Shown here: in pieces, positions 18,186 through 26,159 of the stretch
Layout: every line of letters begins with the position of its first letter
How positions within the stretch are numbered: position 1 is the stretch's first letter
Source: Pseudomonas brassicacearum subsp. brassicacearum
GTDB lineage: Bacteria; Pseudomonadota; Gammaproteobacteria; Pseudomonadales; Pseudomonadaceae
Length of the DNA: 64,000 nt
Assembly (NCBI RefSeq): GCF_008801605.1
Contig: NZ_VZPJ01000004.1
Span: forward strand, 124,001-188,000
Direction: 5' to 3'
The notes under the pieces: model-generated
The model's input: the letters and a program-made list of their open reading frames with translations, nothing else
The model's database searches: none
Told to the model about the DNA's origin: nothing
Position numbers and translations under genes: made by a program

Positions 18186-19246
18186 AGGTCCCCCTCTGGC
18201 TGGCTAAGGTCGCGCACAACGGCGGCGGCGCGTGCGCCGGCCAGGGCACTGCTCAGACAGATCGCGGTGGTTCCCGGTGCATAGCCTTTGCGAAACGCCT
18301 GGTCGGCGAGTATCAATTGGACGATTCCAGCAATGGCCCCGGTGTCACCCATGGCCTCTGCCCAATGCCACAGTGGCTGATCCTCTTTTCGGACTGTCCG
18401 AAAAAGCCGGGCCTCCATCAACGGAAGTTCCTTGAACCCGTATTGCTCTCCCGTGACATCGGACAGGCGCAGGTCAATTTCATGCAGACCCAGTTTGGCC
18501 TGTGCGAGCGCCGTACGAGCGGCGTCGGTCAGCCCGCCTGCCCGCAGGGGTTTGCTCGACAAAAGAGGCGCCTCTTCTTGCCCAAAGCCCAGGCCTGAGA
18601 TTTGCAGGCAGGTACCAGGTTGCCGATAGGCCTGAATCAGGATGGCCGCGGCCCCTTCGCCAGGAAACAAGCCGTCATTGTGAGTCGCCGTTTTCAGCCG
18701 GCGATGTTCGTCCAGCCACTGCAGCGTCAAGGCGCTGAGCAGCGAATCAACACCCGCCACCACACAGGCGGGAACCCGTGTTTCCTGCATTAATCGACTG
18801 GCTTCATGAAGGGCATGCATGCCGGCAACATGGCCAGAGGGGATGACCCTGGAATGCGTTGGATGGAACTGTATGCCCAACTTGGAAGATACGTCCTGTA
18901 TGACGGCCTGGGCTATTTCCCTGATATTGATTCCGGGGCGCTCCGGTTCAGCCAGGCACAGGAGAAATGGCACTTCTGTCCAATCCAGCTTCGGCGCACC
19001 CTGTATCAACTCGACCAGTGCATGCATCATGAGTCCGGACATGCGCGCTGCTGCCGGCAGAGCCAGGTCAAGGCTGGGCACAGCCGCGCCGATGATGGGT
19101 TCGCACGCGTTGTCAAAAAACGGCAGCTCCTGGAGTGCTGACAGCCCGGCGCGCTTGGCAGCACAGGCGCTGGCGACGCATAAGCCCACGGGACACGCCA
19201 TGCCCATGCTGGTGATGAAGAGGGCGTGTCCCTGCATGGAGGTCAT
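18182..19246 (-). CDS. Ketosynthase-fold pseudoenzyme of the T6SS island
   Basis: A 354-residue thiolase-fold protein related to beta-ketoacyl-ACP synthases, but the catalytic triad is gone. The usual nucleophile segment is replaced by IPSGHVAG (135-142, no Cys), the HGTGT-like segment by DVTGEQYG (263-270), and the lysine/GHxxGA segment by AEAMGDTGAIAG (296-307). Such genes occur in DUF2169/DUF4150 vgrG clusters, where a loading or adaptor role is plausible (inference). It overlaps DUF2169 and the effector gene by ATGA at both ends, so expression is coupled. Confidence 0.8.
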   Translation of the reverse strand: MTSMQGHALFITSMGMACPVGLCVASACAAKRAGLSALQELPFFDNACEPIIGAAVPSLDLALPAAARMSGLMMHALVELIQGAPKLDWTEVPFLLCLAEPERPGINIREIAQAVIQDVSSKLGIQFHPTHSRVIPSGHVAGMHALHEASRLMQETRVPACVVAGVDSLLSALTLQWLDEHRRLKTATHNDGLFPGEGAAAILIQAYRQPGTCLQISGLGFGQEEAPLLSSKPLRAGGLTDAARTALAQAKLGLHEIDLRLSDVTGEQYGFKELPLMEARLFRTVRKEDQPLWHWAEAMGDTGAIAGIVQLILADQAFRKGYAPGTTAICLSSALAGARAAAVVRDLSQPEGDL

Positions 19247-20385
19247 ATCTCCTCTTCCGCGGGAGGATAGGCTTCCTTAGTCCACGCGATGAGTTGAGCC
19301 AATGACTTGAAGTGTTGTTTTCCTCGCATGCGTTCTTCGTTGGCCTTGGCCTGTTCGAACTGATCGGCGGTTTGCCCGACGATGACCTTGGCCACCTCCT
19401 TGATGTTGCGCCCGAGGGGCGAAGAGGCTCGCCATGTCAGCGTCAGGCGATTCGCGTCAGGTTCAAGAATGACGGTGTCGACCACGGCGGCTGCTTCCCG
19501 TGTGCTGTCGTCGTGAAAAACGACAAGCACCGCTAGTTTCAGGTTTGCCGGAAGCCTGAATGCCGAGCGGCCTTTATCGCTCAGATTAAGCAGCGCGACT
19601 TCTTCGCCCCCCCGGGGATAATCGATTTGCTGGTCCTCGGGTGCACATTGGAAATAGCGCAAGTCAAAATCTTCGGGAAGGAATGGAAATTGATGATCAA
19701 GCCACGCCTGATCATAGGTGCCGGCCCATTGGATACGCTGCCGCCATGCTCGACCAATCGGGCCAAATGCCATTGGCTTGTAATGTTCGTGGGGGGCGGT
19801 GACCGGCCTTTCCAGTTCTTCGGTATTTGGGAGCGGCAAGCCATTGGTCTGGGCACTGTTTGCTGCGGGGTAAAATCCGGCTCCAACCGGGTTCCATGGG
19901 TACCATTTGTGTTTGGCCGGGTCTGCATGCGTGCGATCCGCGCCGCCAAAAGCCTGCGCGTAGGTAATCGGCATTGTGGTGAATGGAACAGGTTTGCTTA
20001 TCGAGTGTGAGAGGGCGCTGTCCTCATAGATTCGTGCCCCAATCACTTTGAATGCTTTGACGAGAGTCCCCACTTTCAGCGCTACGTTCACCTCCGTCGC
20101 CGGCTCTCCATTGGGGGCGTGGCAGTGACCATTGAGCAGGACATCGCAGCGGGGCTTGTGCAGCGCAAAATCGTTTTCGTATAACGCAGCTGATTCACTC
20201 GGTTCACCTGGGAATACGTCGGCCATGATCAACGGAGCCTGTTGTTCGAGCAGGCGCGGCGCATGTCCAGGGTGATCTGGAATGCCGTAGGTTCCTTTCG
20301 CCACCACGACCAGCCATTCACGGCCCGTTTTATCGGTTGAGGTCGTATAACCGCCGACGAGGCGAGTCTTGTTTACCAATTCCAT
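19243..20385 (-). CDS. DUF2169 family T6SS effector adaptor
   Basis: A 380-residue soluble DUF2169 protein. Recognisable are MELVNKTRLVGGYT at the start, CDVLLNGHCHAP, PFTTMPITYAQAFGG (about 132-146), NPVGAGF and PKPxxFGPIGRAW-like GPIGRAWRQR. DUF2169 proteins act as cytoplasmic adaptors that help load PAAR/DUF4150 effectors onto VgrG. It lies between DUF6484 and the ketosynthase-like gene; its stop overlaps the next start by 4 bp. Confidence 0.88.
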   Translation of the reverse strand: MELVNKTRLVGGYTTSTDKTGREWLVVVAKGTYGIPDHPGHAPRLLEQQAPLIMADVFPGEPSESAALYENDFALHKPRCDVLLNGHCHAPNGEPATEVNVALKVGTLVKAFKVIGARIYEDSALSHSISKPVPFTTMPITYAQAFGGADRTHADPAKHKWYPWNPVGAGFYPAANSAQTNGLPLPNTEELERPVTAPHEHYKPMAFGPIGRAWRQRIQWAGTYDQAWLDHQFPFLPEDFDLRYFQCAPEDQQIDYPRGGEEVALLNLSDKGRSAFRLPANLKLAVLVVFHDDSTREAAAVVDTVILEPDANRLTLTWRASSPLGRNIKEVAKVIVGQTADQFEQAKANEERMRGKQHFKSLAQLIAWTKEAYPPAEEEI

Positions 20386-20397
20386 GGCGTCATTGCC

Positions 20398-20856
20398 TCA
20401 GTTGATCTGCACCGAGCCGCCCTTGATGCGGTTCACGCCGGATGACCGGTTCGAGAGATAGGTCCCTCGAATCAGCACCTTGCCCTCGCGGGTGAGGGTG
20501 ATGCTGGCCTTGCCGCAGCGCAGGACGATTTCCCGCTCCGCGGTGAACTCCAGGCGTTCGCCGTCCAGGTGGGCGACGGCTGGCGTTGTGGTTTGCGGCA
20601 GACGCTGGATGCGACCGATCACCAGCGGACGGCTCAGGTCGCCGGCCTCGAACATCAGCGCGACCTGGGCGCCGATGTCCTCGCGGCTGAGCGGTGTGGT
20701 GGTGCGCGCGGCGAGGCCGCCGTCAGCAGGGCAGCCGGGAAATGCCACGACCGGCGCGTCGGCCTTGGGCACATCCAGCAACAGGCCGATCACGACGCCA
20801 TCCACGCGCGTCGGCGCGGCAGTGGAGGAGGAGGGCAGGTAATATTCGACGGTCAT
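20398..20856 (-). CDS. DUF6484 domain protein, vgrG-associated
   Basis: A 152-residue soluble protein. The segment VDGVVIGLLLDV followed by ALMFEAGDLSRPLVIGRIQ has the look of a gp5/VgrG OB-like module, and the last 60 residues carry a bacteriophage-spike-like beta repeat (EREIVLRCGKASITLTREGKVLIRG). DUF6484 genes are typically found right after vgrG in these islands. It starts 17 bp after the vgrG stop. Confidence 0.8.
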   Translation of the reverse strand: MTVEYYLPSSSTAAPTRVDGVVIGLLLDVPKADAPVVAFPGCPADGGLAARTTTPLSREDIGAQVALMFEAGDLSRPLVIGRIQRLPQTTTPAVAHLDGERLEFTAEREIVLRCGKASITLTREGKVLIRGTYLSNRSSGVNRIKGGSVQIN

Positions 20857-20872
20857 CGCACACGCTCCATGA

Positions 20873-23098
20873 CTAGTTCTGCAGAATCTTCTGGCCTTTG
20901 ACGACCACGTTTTTGTTGGCCTTGATCTTGATGGCGCCAGAGCCGTCGATGGTGATGTTCTTGCCGCTGATCACGATGGTGCCGTCCTTCTTCATGGTGA
21001 TGCTCGCCGCGCCCGTGGTCAGGCTGATGGAGTCGCCGGCGGTAAGGGAGAAATGCTTGCCCACGTCCAGGCTGTCGTTCTGATTGATGTTGGTGGTGCG
21101 ATTCTGGGCGACGTCGCGGGATTCGTTCTGGCCAATCTGGGTGCTCTGGTTGCCGTTGATCTCGATGCCTTCGTTGCCCTGGACCGTTTCGTTACGGTTG
21201 CCGCTGATGCTGATCGTTTCGTTGCCGCCCACGTCTTCGGTGCGGTTGCTGGCGATGCTGATTTTCTCGTTGGCACCGACTTTTTCCGTGCGGTCCGCGC
21301 CGATGGTGATGGTCTCGTTACTGCCCACTTTCTCGGTGCGATTGGCGCCAATGGTGATTTTCTCGTTGCTGCCAACATCCTCGGTGCGGTTCACACCGAT
21401 GGAGATGGTTTCGTTATTGCCGACCTTTTCCTTGCGATCCACACCAATGGTGATGGTTTCGTTGTTATCGACGGTTTCGGTGCGGTCGTGTTTGACATGC
21501 ACGGTCTCGTCGTTGTCGATGGTCTTGCGGCGATCATGGCCGACCCAGTGGGTTTCGTCGTTCTCGACCTCGATGTCCTGGTTCTTCTCGGCGTGGATAA
21601 ACAGTTGCTCCGAGCCTTTCTTGTCCTCCATGCGGATTTCATTGAAGTTGGCCGGTGAACCGCCCTTGCTTGAACGACTTTTCACCCCGCTCTGGGTGGC
21701 ATTGGCCGGCAATCCGTAGGGCACGGTCTGTTCAGCGTTGTAGACGCGGCCAGTGATAATCGGCCGATCCGGATCGCCCTCGAGGAAACTGACGATCACT
21801 TCCTGACCGATCCGCGGGAGCTGCACGGATCCCCAGTTCTTGCCGGCCCAGGCCTGGGACACGCGAATCCAGCAGGAGCTGTTTTCGTTGGACTGGTCAT
21901 GGCGATCCCAGTGGAAATGCACTTTGACCCGGCCATATTGGTCGGTCCAGATCTCCTCGCCACTGGGGCCGACCACCACGGCAGTCTGCGGCCCGCGAAC
22001 AATGGGCATGGGGGTGAGGGGGAGAGGGCGGAAGACTTGGCTGGCATCCATGCAGTCCAGCTCGCTGACGAACTGTTCAGCGACGTCCGACTGGCCGCTT
22101 TCATAGGCATCCTGACGGATCTGATAACGGGCGGTCACCACCAGGTATTCACGGTTCTGGTCGGCACGGTCGTATCCCGTCAGCGTGAACACATGACCGC
22201 AACCGATTCCGCGGGCGCGACCGCGTAATTGCACACGCTCGAATTGGCTGTGAATGGCTTCGATGCGGGTACGCGCGTAGTGATCGCCATCGTTGCTCTG
22301 GACGTATTCACCCGGGTAGTCGTAGAGCGGGTAGTCGGCGTTGGTGTGGTTGCGCGGCACGCTGGAGCGCACCTCAAGACTGGCGCGTGGGCGCAGGAAG
22401 TCATAGTCGTTCAGCGCCAGCGAACCGGGTTGGACTTCCCGCGCCAGTTGCCAGTCGTAGAAATGATCGCGCTCGCGCATTTGCCGATCAGGCGGATAGA
22501 AGGGCACCGAGGCGTAGTCTGGCGCCGTGGAGTGGGCGCCATAGGCGTCGGCCAACACCAATACATGGCGCGCCTCTTCATGGCGAAAGTAGTAATAGAT
22601 GCCTTCCTGCTCCATCAACCGACTGACGAAGTCGAAGCTGGTTTCGCGGTACTGCACGCAATATTCCCACTCGCGGTAGCTGCCGCTCAGGCTGTCCTCG
22701 AAATCGGAGAAACCGAGGTCGCGGAACACCTGCTTGATGATGTCCGGCACGGTCTTGTTCTGGAAAATCCGGCAATCGGAGGTGCGCGTGAGCAGCCAGA
22801 ACCAGGGGCGCAAGCTGACGCGGTAACCGGCGAACTGACCGTGGCCGGTCAATTGCCGGCAACTGCAGACAATGCCGTGGAAGTAGCGTTTGCCGCCGTC
22901 ATACAGTTCCAGGGTCAGGCCCATTGGCTTGCCCAGCAGCTGGTCGAACGTGATCGCCCGGTCTTCGGAGGTCAGGTCCAATTCGTAGTGGAACAACCGC
23001 CCCAACTCTTCGCTGCCTTCCATGCCTTGCAACAACAGGACATCGCCGCCGAGAGGACTGTCGACCTGTACCAAACGGTTGTTTTGCGTGATTGCCAT
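20873..23098 (-). CDS. vgrG: Type VI secretion tip protein VgrG (TssI)
   Basis: A 741-residue spike protein of the type VI secretion system. The gp27-like base (about 1-380) includes RYFHGIV, SFDFVSRLMEQEGIYYYF and GHVFTLTGY. The gp5-like OB domain follows (GEEIWTDQYGRVKVHFHWDR, 380-399; SCWIRVSQAWAGKNWG). Residues 511-680 form a beta-helix needle of 16-residue repeats, and the end (681-741) has further octads. AAAGGAAG precedes the ATG. No TssA-M core genes lie nearby, so this is an orphan island using a secretion system encoded elsewhere. Confidence 0.96.
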   Translation of the reverse strand: MAITQNNRLVQVDSPLGGDVLLLQGMEGSEELGRLFHYELDLTSEDRAITFDQLLGKPMGLTLELYDGGKRYFHGIVCSCRQLTGHGQFAGYRVSLRPWFWLLTRTSDCRIFQNKTVPDIIKQVFRDLGFSDFEDSLSGSYREWEYCVQYRETSFDFVSRLMEQEGIYYYFRHEEARHVLVLADAYGAHSTAPDYASVPFYPPDRQMRERDHFYDWQLAREVQPGSLALNDYDFLRPRASLEVRSSVPRNHTNADYPLYDYPGEYVQSNDGDHYARTRIEAIHSQFERVQLRGRARGIGCGHVFTLTGYDRADQNREYLVVTARYQIRQDAYESGQSDVAEQFVSELDCMDASQVFRPLPLTPMPIVRGPQTAVVVGPSGEEIWTDQYGRVKVHFHWDRHDQSNENSSCWIRVSQAWAGKNWGSVQLPRIGQEVIVSFLEGDPDRPIITGRVYNAEQTVPYGLPANATQSGVKSRSSKGGSPANFNEIRMEDKKGSEQLFIHAEKNQDIEVENDETHWVGHDRRKTIDNDETVHVKHDRTETVDNNETITIGVDRKEKVGNNETISIGVNRTEDVGSNEKITIGANRTEKVGSNETITIGADRTEKVGANEKISIASNRTEDVGGNETISISGNRNETVQGNEGIEINGNQSTQIGQNESRDVAQNRTTNINQNDSLDVGKHFSLTAGDSISLTTGAASITMKKDGTIVISGKNITIDGSGAIKIKANKNVVVKGQKILQN
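21059..21568 (-). repeat. 48-bp tandem repeat array inside vgrG
   Basis: About ten in-frame copies of a 48-bp unit encode a 16-residue consensus VGxNETITIGxNRTEK (VgrG residues about 511-680). Central copies are closest to each other; the ends drift. Each unit equals two turns of the 8-residue gp5 beta-helix. The array could expand or contract by recombination and change needle length. Confidence 0.85.
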
Positions 23099-23128
23099 GA
23101 ACGGCTTCCTTTGGCTCGTGTTCGGGCG

Positions 23129-23227
23129 TCAGTTGGCCGTCGTAAAGAAGGTGGCGTCGCATGCATCGTCGTCGCCATAGGGGATGCCAGGGGGAATCGA
23201 GTCCAACAATTGCTGCACATCCACCAC
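23129..23227 (-). CDS. 32-residue ORF upstream of vgrG with TssA/ImpA_N-like sequence
   Basis: A small frame starting at GTG, eight bases after AGGAG on the minus strand, ending 30 bp before the vgrG start. The product contains QQLLDSIPPGIPYGDDDACD, which resembles the start of the ImpA_N domain of TssA proteins (LL-x-PI-x3-P-C/Y-G-x-D). It could be a truncated tssA relic, or a leader peptide coupled to vgrG. The good ribosome site argues that it is translated; the function is unknown. Confidence 0.4.
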   Translation of the reverse strand: MVDVQQLLDSIPPGIPYGDDDACDATFFTTAN

Positions 23228-23647
23228 AGGGGGATCTCCTTATCGGTCTTGCGGTCTTCAATCAAACTGGACGTACGAGCAGATCCTTATCCTGCGGATT
23301 AACGTGTGTCTGGAGCCCGTTGGATAACGTTCCAGCATCGCCCCAAATGGGACGGATACCTGACGTCAAGATAGGTGACGGAAGGTCGTCTACATAGTTT
23401 CGTTAGCTATAACTGTAATTCCAAATTCGAATAACTCCACGAGAATGACGAACTCGGCCCTTGAAGCATTTTCTGACAAGAATGTCAGGAGGCGGTCAGC
23501 CTGCGGACACCTTCACAGCCTAGACTGGGGAAAATGTACATCCAGGCGATCTTGCAGGGGGGCTTGAAGCATCAGCACCAAGCCAAACATCGGGATCGAC
23601 TATTTGATCTCCCAATTTGTGGCACCGTTTCAGAGAGGCGTTACCCG
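23228..23647. other. Intergenic region between the vgrG island and the two-component genes
   Basis: About 420 bp with no convincing gene. It should contain the minus-strand promoter of the vgrG island and the plus-strand promoter of the response regulator. The only clear element is the TGACA-N4-TGTCA palindrome at 23474-23487 followed 31 bp later by CCTAGA. Confidence 0.6.
23474..23487. promoter_or_regulatory. Cop/Cus-type palindrome, TGACA-N4-TGTCA
   Basis: A perfect inverted repeat TGACA-AGAA-TGTCA lies 160 bp upstream of the response regulator. It resembles boxes bound by CopR/CusR-type metal regulators (TGACA...TGTCA). A CCTAGA hexamer lies 31 bp downstream and may mark the -10 region. 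Autoregulation by the adjacent response regulator is the likely meaning. Confidence 0.6.
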
Positions 23648-24352
23648 ATGCGTTTGCTCATTGTCGAGGATGAAGAAAAAACCTCCTCCTACGTCCATCG
23701 TGGCTTGACCGAGCTCGGCTACATTGTCGACGTTGCCACGAATGGCATCGATGGCCTGCATTACGCGCTGGAATGGGATTACGACGTGGTGATCCTGGAT
23801 GTGATGTTGCCGGGCAAGGACGGCTACGACGTGTTGCAAGGCCTGCGCCTGCAAAAGAAAACCCCGGTCATCATGTTGTCGGCCAGGGGGACGGTGGATG
23901 ACCGCATTCGAGGGCTGCGCGAGGGGGCCGATGATTACCTGGGCAAGCCTTTTTCGTTTACCGAACTTGTCGCACGTGTCCAGGCCTTGATCCGTCGTCG
24001 CGCCGGTGACACGGTTGACCTGACACATTTGCGCATCGACGACCTGGAAGTCGATCTGCAAGCGCGCAAGGTGACCCGGGGAGGGCTGCGGCTGGACCTG
24101 ACGGCCAAGGAGTTCACCCTGTTAAGCCTGTTGGCACGGCATCAGGGCGAGATCCTTTCCAAGTTGATGATTGCCGAGCAGGTCTGGGACATGAATTTCG
24201 ACAGTGACGCCAACGTGGTCGAGGTCGCGATCAAGCGTGTTCGCGCCAAGGTAGATGCCCCGTATCCGCGCAAGCTCCTGCATACCGTCCGCGGCATGGG
24301 GTATGTGCTGGAAAGCCGTGAGGTCGATAGCAGGCAAAGTGGAACGCCTTGA
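23648..24352 (+). CDS. Heavy-metal-type response regulator (CopR/IrlR family)
   Basis: A 234-residue OmpR/PhoB-type regulator. The receiver domain has the acidic pair EDEE, the phosphoacceptor Asp51 (VVILDVMLPG), and DDYLGKPF with the conserved Lys. The C-terminal winged helix (about 130-225) ends in LHTVRGMGYVLE. Sequence is closest to CopR/CzcR/IrlR, which answer copper, zinc or similar metals. The ATG at 23648 follows GAGAGG; a longer frame from 23534 would add 38 residues before the receiver domain and is rejected. Its stop overlaps the kinase start (ATGA). Confidence 0.92.
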   Translation: MRLLIVEDEEKTSSYVHRGLTELGYIVDVATNGIDGLHYALEWDYDVVILDVMLPGKDGYDVLQGLRLQKKTPVIMLSARGTVDDRIRGLREGADDYLGKPFSFTELVARVQALIRRRAGDTVDLTHLRIDDLEVDLQARKVTRGGLRLDLTAKEFTLLSLLARHQGEILSKLMIAEQVWDMNFDSDANVVEVAIKRVRAKVDAPYPRKLLHTVRGMGYVLESREVDSRQSGTP

Positions 24353-25725
24353 TGAAAAGATCGATCGCCAAGCGGCTTGCCCTGATGTTCGGCCTCGCTG
24401 TCCTGCTGATCATGTCGATCAGTGCGACGCTGTTGCGCTGTTCTTTGGACCAAACGCTCGATGAGCAGATGCAAAACGAGCTGGTCTTGCGCCATTCCGT
24501 GCTCGACCCGGTACTGGCGAAATACGATTCGCCGACATTCTGGGTCGGTTTGCGCCAGAAGCTCGACGGCTTGACGCCTGCGGATGAACGGGTGCGCTAT
24601 TGGATCCTGGTTGACAACCCAGACTTCAGTTACGGCGGGGCGATGCCGGACGGGCAGGATTGGTCGAAGCGCTCCGATGGGCTGTTTACCCTCGACCTGC
24701 CTGAGCGGGAGCGTCCCATGATGGCTTTGCTCAAGACCATTCCTGCGATGGGCAACCGTCCGGAGCTGCGTTTTATCGTGGGGCTGGATTCAACGCCGTT
24801 CAGGAAGACCCTGGACCACTTCACCAAGATTTTGATCCTGACCTCGGCGTTGGGCATCGGGCTGGTTGCGCTGCTCGGTTACTGGATCGCGCGTTTCGGC
24901 CTGGGGCCGGTGAGACGACTGAGCCGTCAAGCCAATAGCCTGCCGCCGGGAGATTCGAAGCAGCGACTGGACACCGAGGCGCTGCCTGGCGAATTGCAGG
25001 AGCTGGCGGTGTCGTTCAACGGTGCCCTGGCTCGCCAGGAAGCGGCCTGGTGTCAGCTCGAAGGGTTCAATGCCAATGTGGCCCATGAGCTGCGAACGCC
25101 CTTGACCAATCTGATCGGACAGACCCAGGTGGCATTGGCCCACGGGCGCGATGTGGGTGAGCTGCAGGATCTGCTGCAGTCGAACCTCGAAGAGCTGGAA
25201 CGGATGGGCACCATCGTCAACGACATGCTGTTCCTGGCGGGGGCCGAGAGCGGGCAACGGGCAACCGAGCTCAGTGATGTCTCGCTTTATGAAGAGGCGT
25301 TGAAAACGGTGGAGTATCTGGAGCCGGTCTTGCACGACAAACAGCTGGGCGTGGTGATCCAAGGTGACATGCGCGTGTGCATCGACCGACGCCTTTTTCA
25401 CCGCTCCCTGGCTAATCTGATACAGAACGCGGCGCGCTACGCTGTGCCGACCAGCACGATCACGGTGAGCCTGGTCAACCACGGCATGCAGGTCGAGGTG
25501 AGCGTTTCCAATGCCGGAGAGCCCATCGACAATTCGCACCTGGAGCGTTTGTTCGAGCGTTTCTATCGCGCCGACACCGCCAGGGCGCGAAGCGATGCGC
25601 ACCATGGCCTGGGCCTTTCCATCGTGCGGGCGGTGGCGTCCATGCACGGTGGCCGCGTGTTTGCCCACAGCGAGAATGGGCTCAACACCTTCGGATTCTC
25701 CTTGATGAACCAGGCGGCGCCTTAG
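24352..25725 (+). CDS. Heavy-metal-type sensor histidine kinase
   Basis: A 457-residue membrane kinase. An N-terminal helix (about 10-28), a periplasmic sensor region (about 30-155) and a second helix (about 158-180) lead into a HAMP segment. The dimerisation domain has His245 in NVAHELRTPLTNL, and the ATPase has NLIQNAARYA and GLGLSIVRAV. It matches the CusS/CopS/IrlS heavy-metal kinase group, although the periplasmic part shows no obvious His/Met metal cluster. It overlaps the regulator gene by 4 bp. Confidence 0.92.
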   Translation: MKRSIAKRLALMFGLAVLLIMSISATLLRCSLDQTLDEQMQNELVLRHSVLDPVLAKYDSPTFWVGLRQKLDGLTPADERVRYWILVDNPDFSYGGAMPDGQDWSKRSDGLFTLDLPERERPMMALLKTIPAMGNRPELRFIVGLDSTPFRKTLDHFTKILILTSALGIGLVALLGYWIARFGLGPVRRLSRQANSLPPGDSKQRLDTEALPGELQELAVSFNGALARQEAAWCQLEGFNANVAHELRTPLTNLIGQTQVALAHGRDVGELQDLLQSNLEELERMGTIVNDMLFLAGAESGQRATELSDVSLYEEALKTVEYLEPVLHDKQLGVVIQGDMRVCIDRRLFHRSLANLIQNAARYAVPTSTITVSLVNHGMQVEVSVSNAGEPIDNSHLERLFERFYRADTARARSDAHHGLGLSIVRAVASMHGGRVFAHSENGLNTFGFSLMNQAAP

Positions 25726-25756
25726 TCGTCGCCTGCGAGTAAAGTCTGCCCGCGTT

Positions 25757-25772
25757 TGACATCTTCCCGTCA
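25757..25772. promoter_or_regulatory. Second TGAC/GTCA inverted repeat, upstream of the DUF2790 gene
   Basis: TGAC-N8-GTCA lies 32 bp upstream of a CCTAGA hexamer (25805-25810), the same distance seen between the palindrome and CCTAGA upstream of the response regulator. A separate TGACGTCA lies at 25787-25794. The shared layout suggests control by the neighbouring two-component system; half-site spacing differs (8 versus 6 bases between TGAC and GTCA), so the call is tentative. Confidence 0.4.
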
Positions 25773-25853
25773 GCCAGCAGTCACCTTGACGTCAGTCGCC
25801 CCCGCCTAGAGTGCTACGACCATCCCAACGAGGACTGTGTCGTGGAGCCCACT

Positions 25854-26114
25854 ATGAACATTCGAAACCTGTCGATTGCCGGCCTGCTGGCAGTCATCTC
25901 CTTGAGCGGTTCACCGCTGCTCGCCAAAGAACAATCGCAGTTTCCGGCCTACGAATATGGCATGCCGCTGGACATCGCCAGGGTCATTCATATCGAGGCG
26001 GCGACATCGCCGGTATGCGAGGTCGTGCCAGCCAAGATGACCTACTTGAACACCCAAGGGGTAAAGAAACACGTCAGCTTTCTGCAGTTGGCTGAGGCGT
26101 GCTCGACACAGTGA
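25854..26114 (+). CDS. DUF2790 small exported protein
   Basis: An 86-residue protein with a signal peptide (about 1-24, ending PLLAKEQ) and a DUF2790 domain: YEYGMPLDIARVIHIE, CEVVPAKMTYLNTQG, and a final Cys-containing LAEACSTQ. DUF2790 proteins are small periplasmic proteins of pseudomonads, often next to metal-responsive two-component systems; their function is unknown. The ATG at 25854 with GTGGAG upstream is preferred over a GTG at 25842. It follows the sensor kinase by 128 bp. Confidence 0.85.
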   Translation: MNIRNLSIAGLLAVISLSGSPLLAKEQSQFPAYEYGMPLDIARVIHIEAATSPVCEVVPAKMTYLNTQGVKKHVSFLQLAEACSTQ

Positions 26115-26159
26115 CCGTCCGGCGATGCCGGTTCATTTCTTCAGACAGGGACCATCACC

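Noticed and set aside
21059-21568. Regular repeats that could suggest a CRISPR array
   Set aside because: The repeats are in frame within VgrG, encode a beta-helix and have no unique spacers; no cas genes are near.
22229-23302. 357-codon frame opposite vgrG
   Set aside because: Antisense to a clear VgrG coding region with conserved domains; no ribosome site and no recognisable domain.
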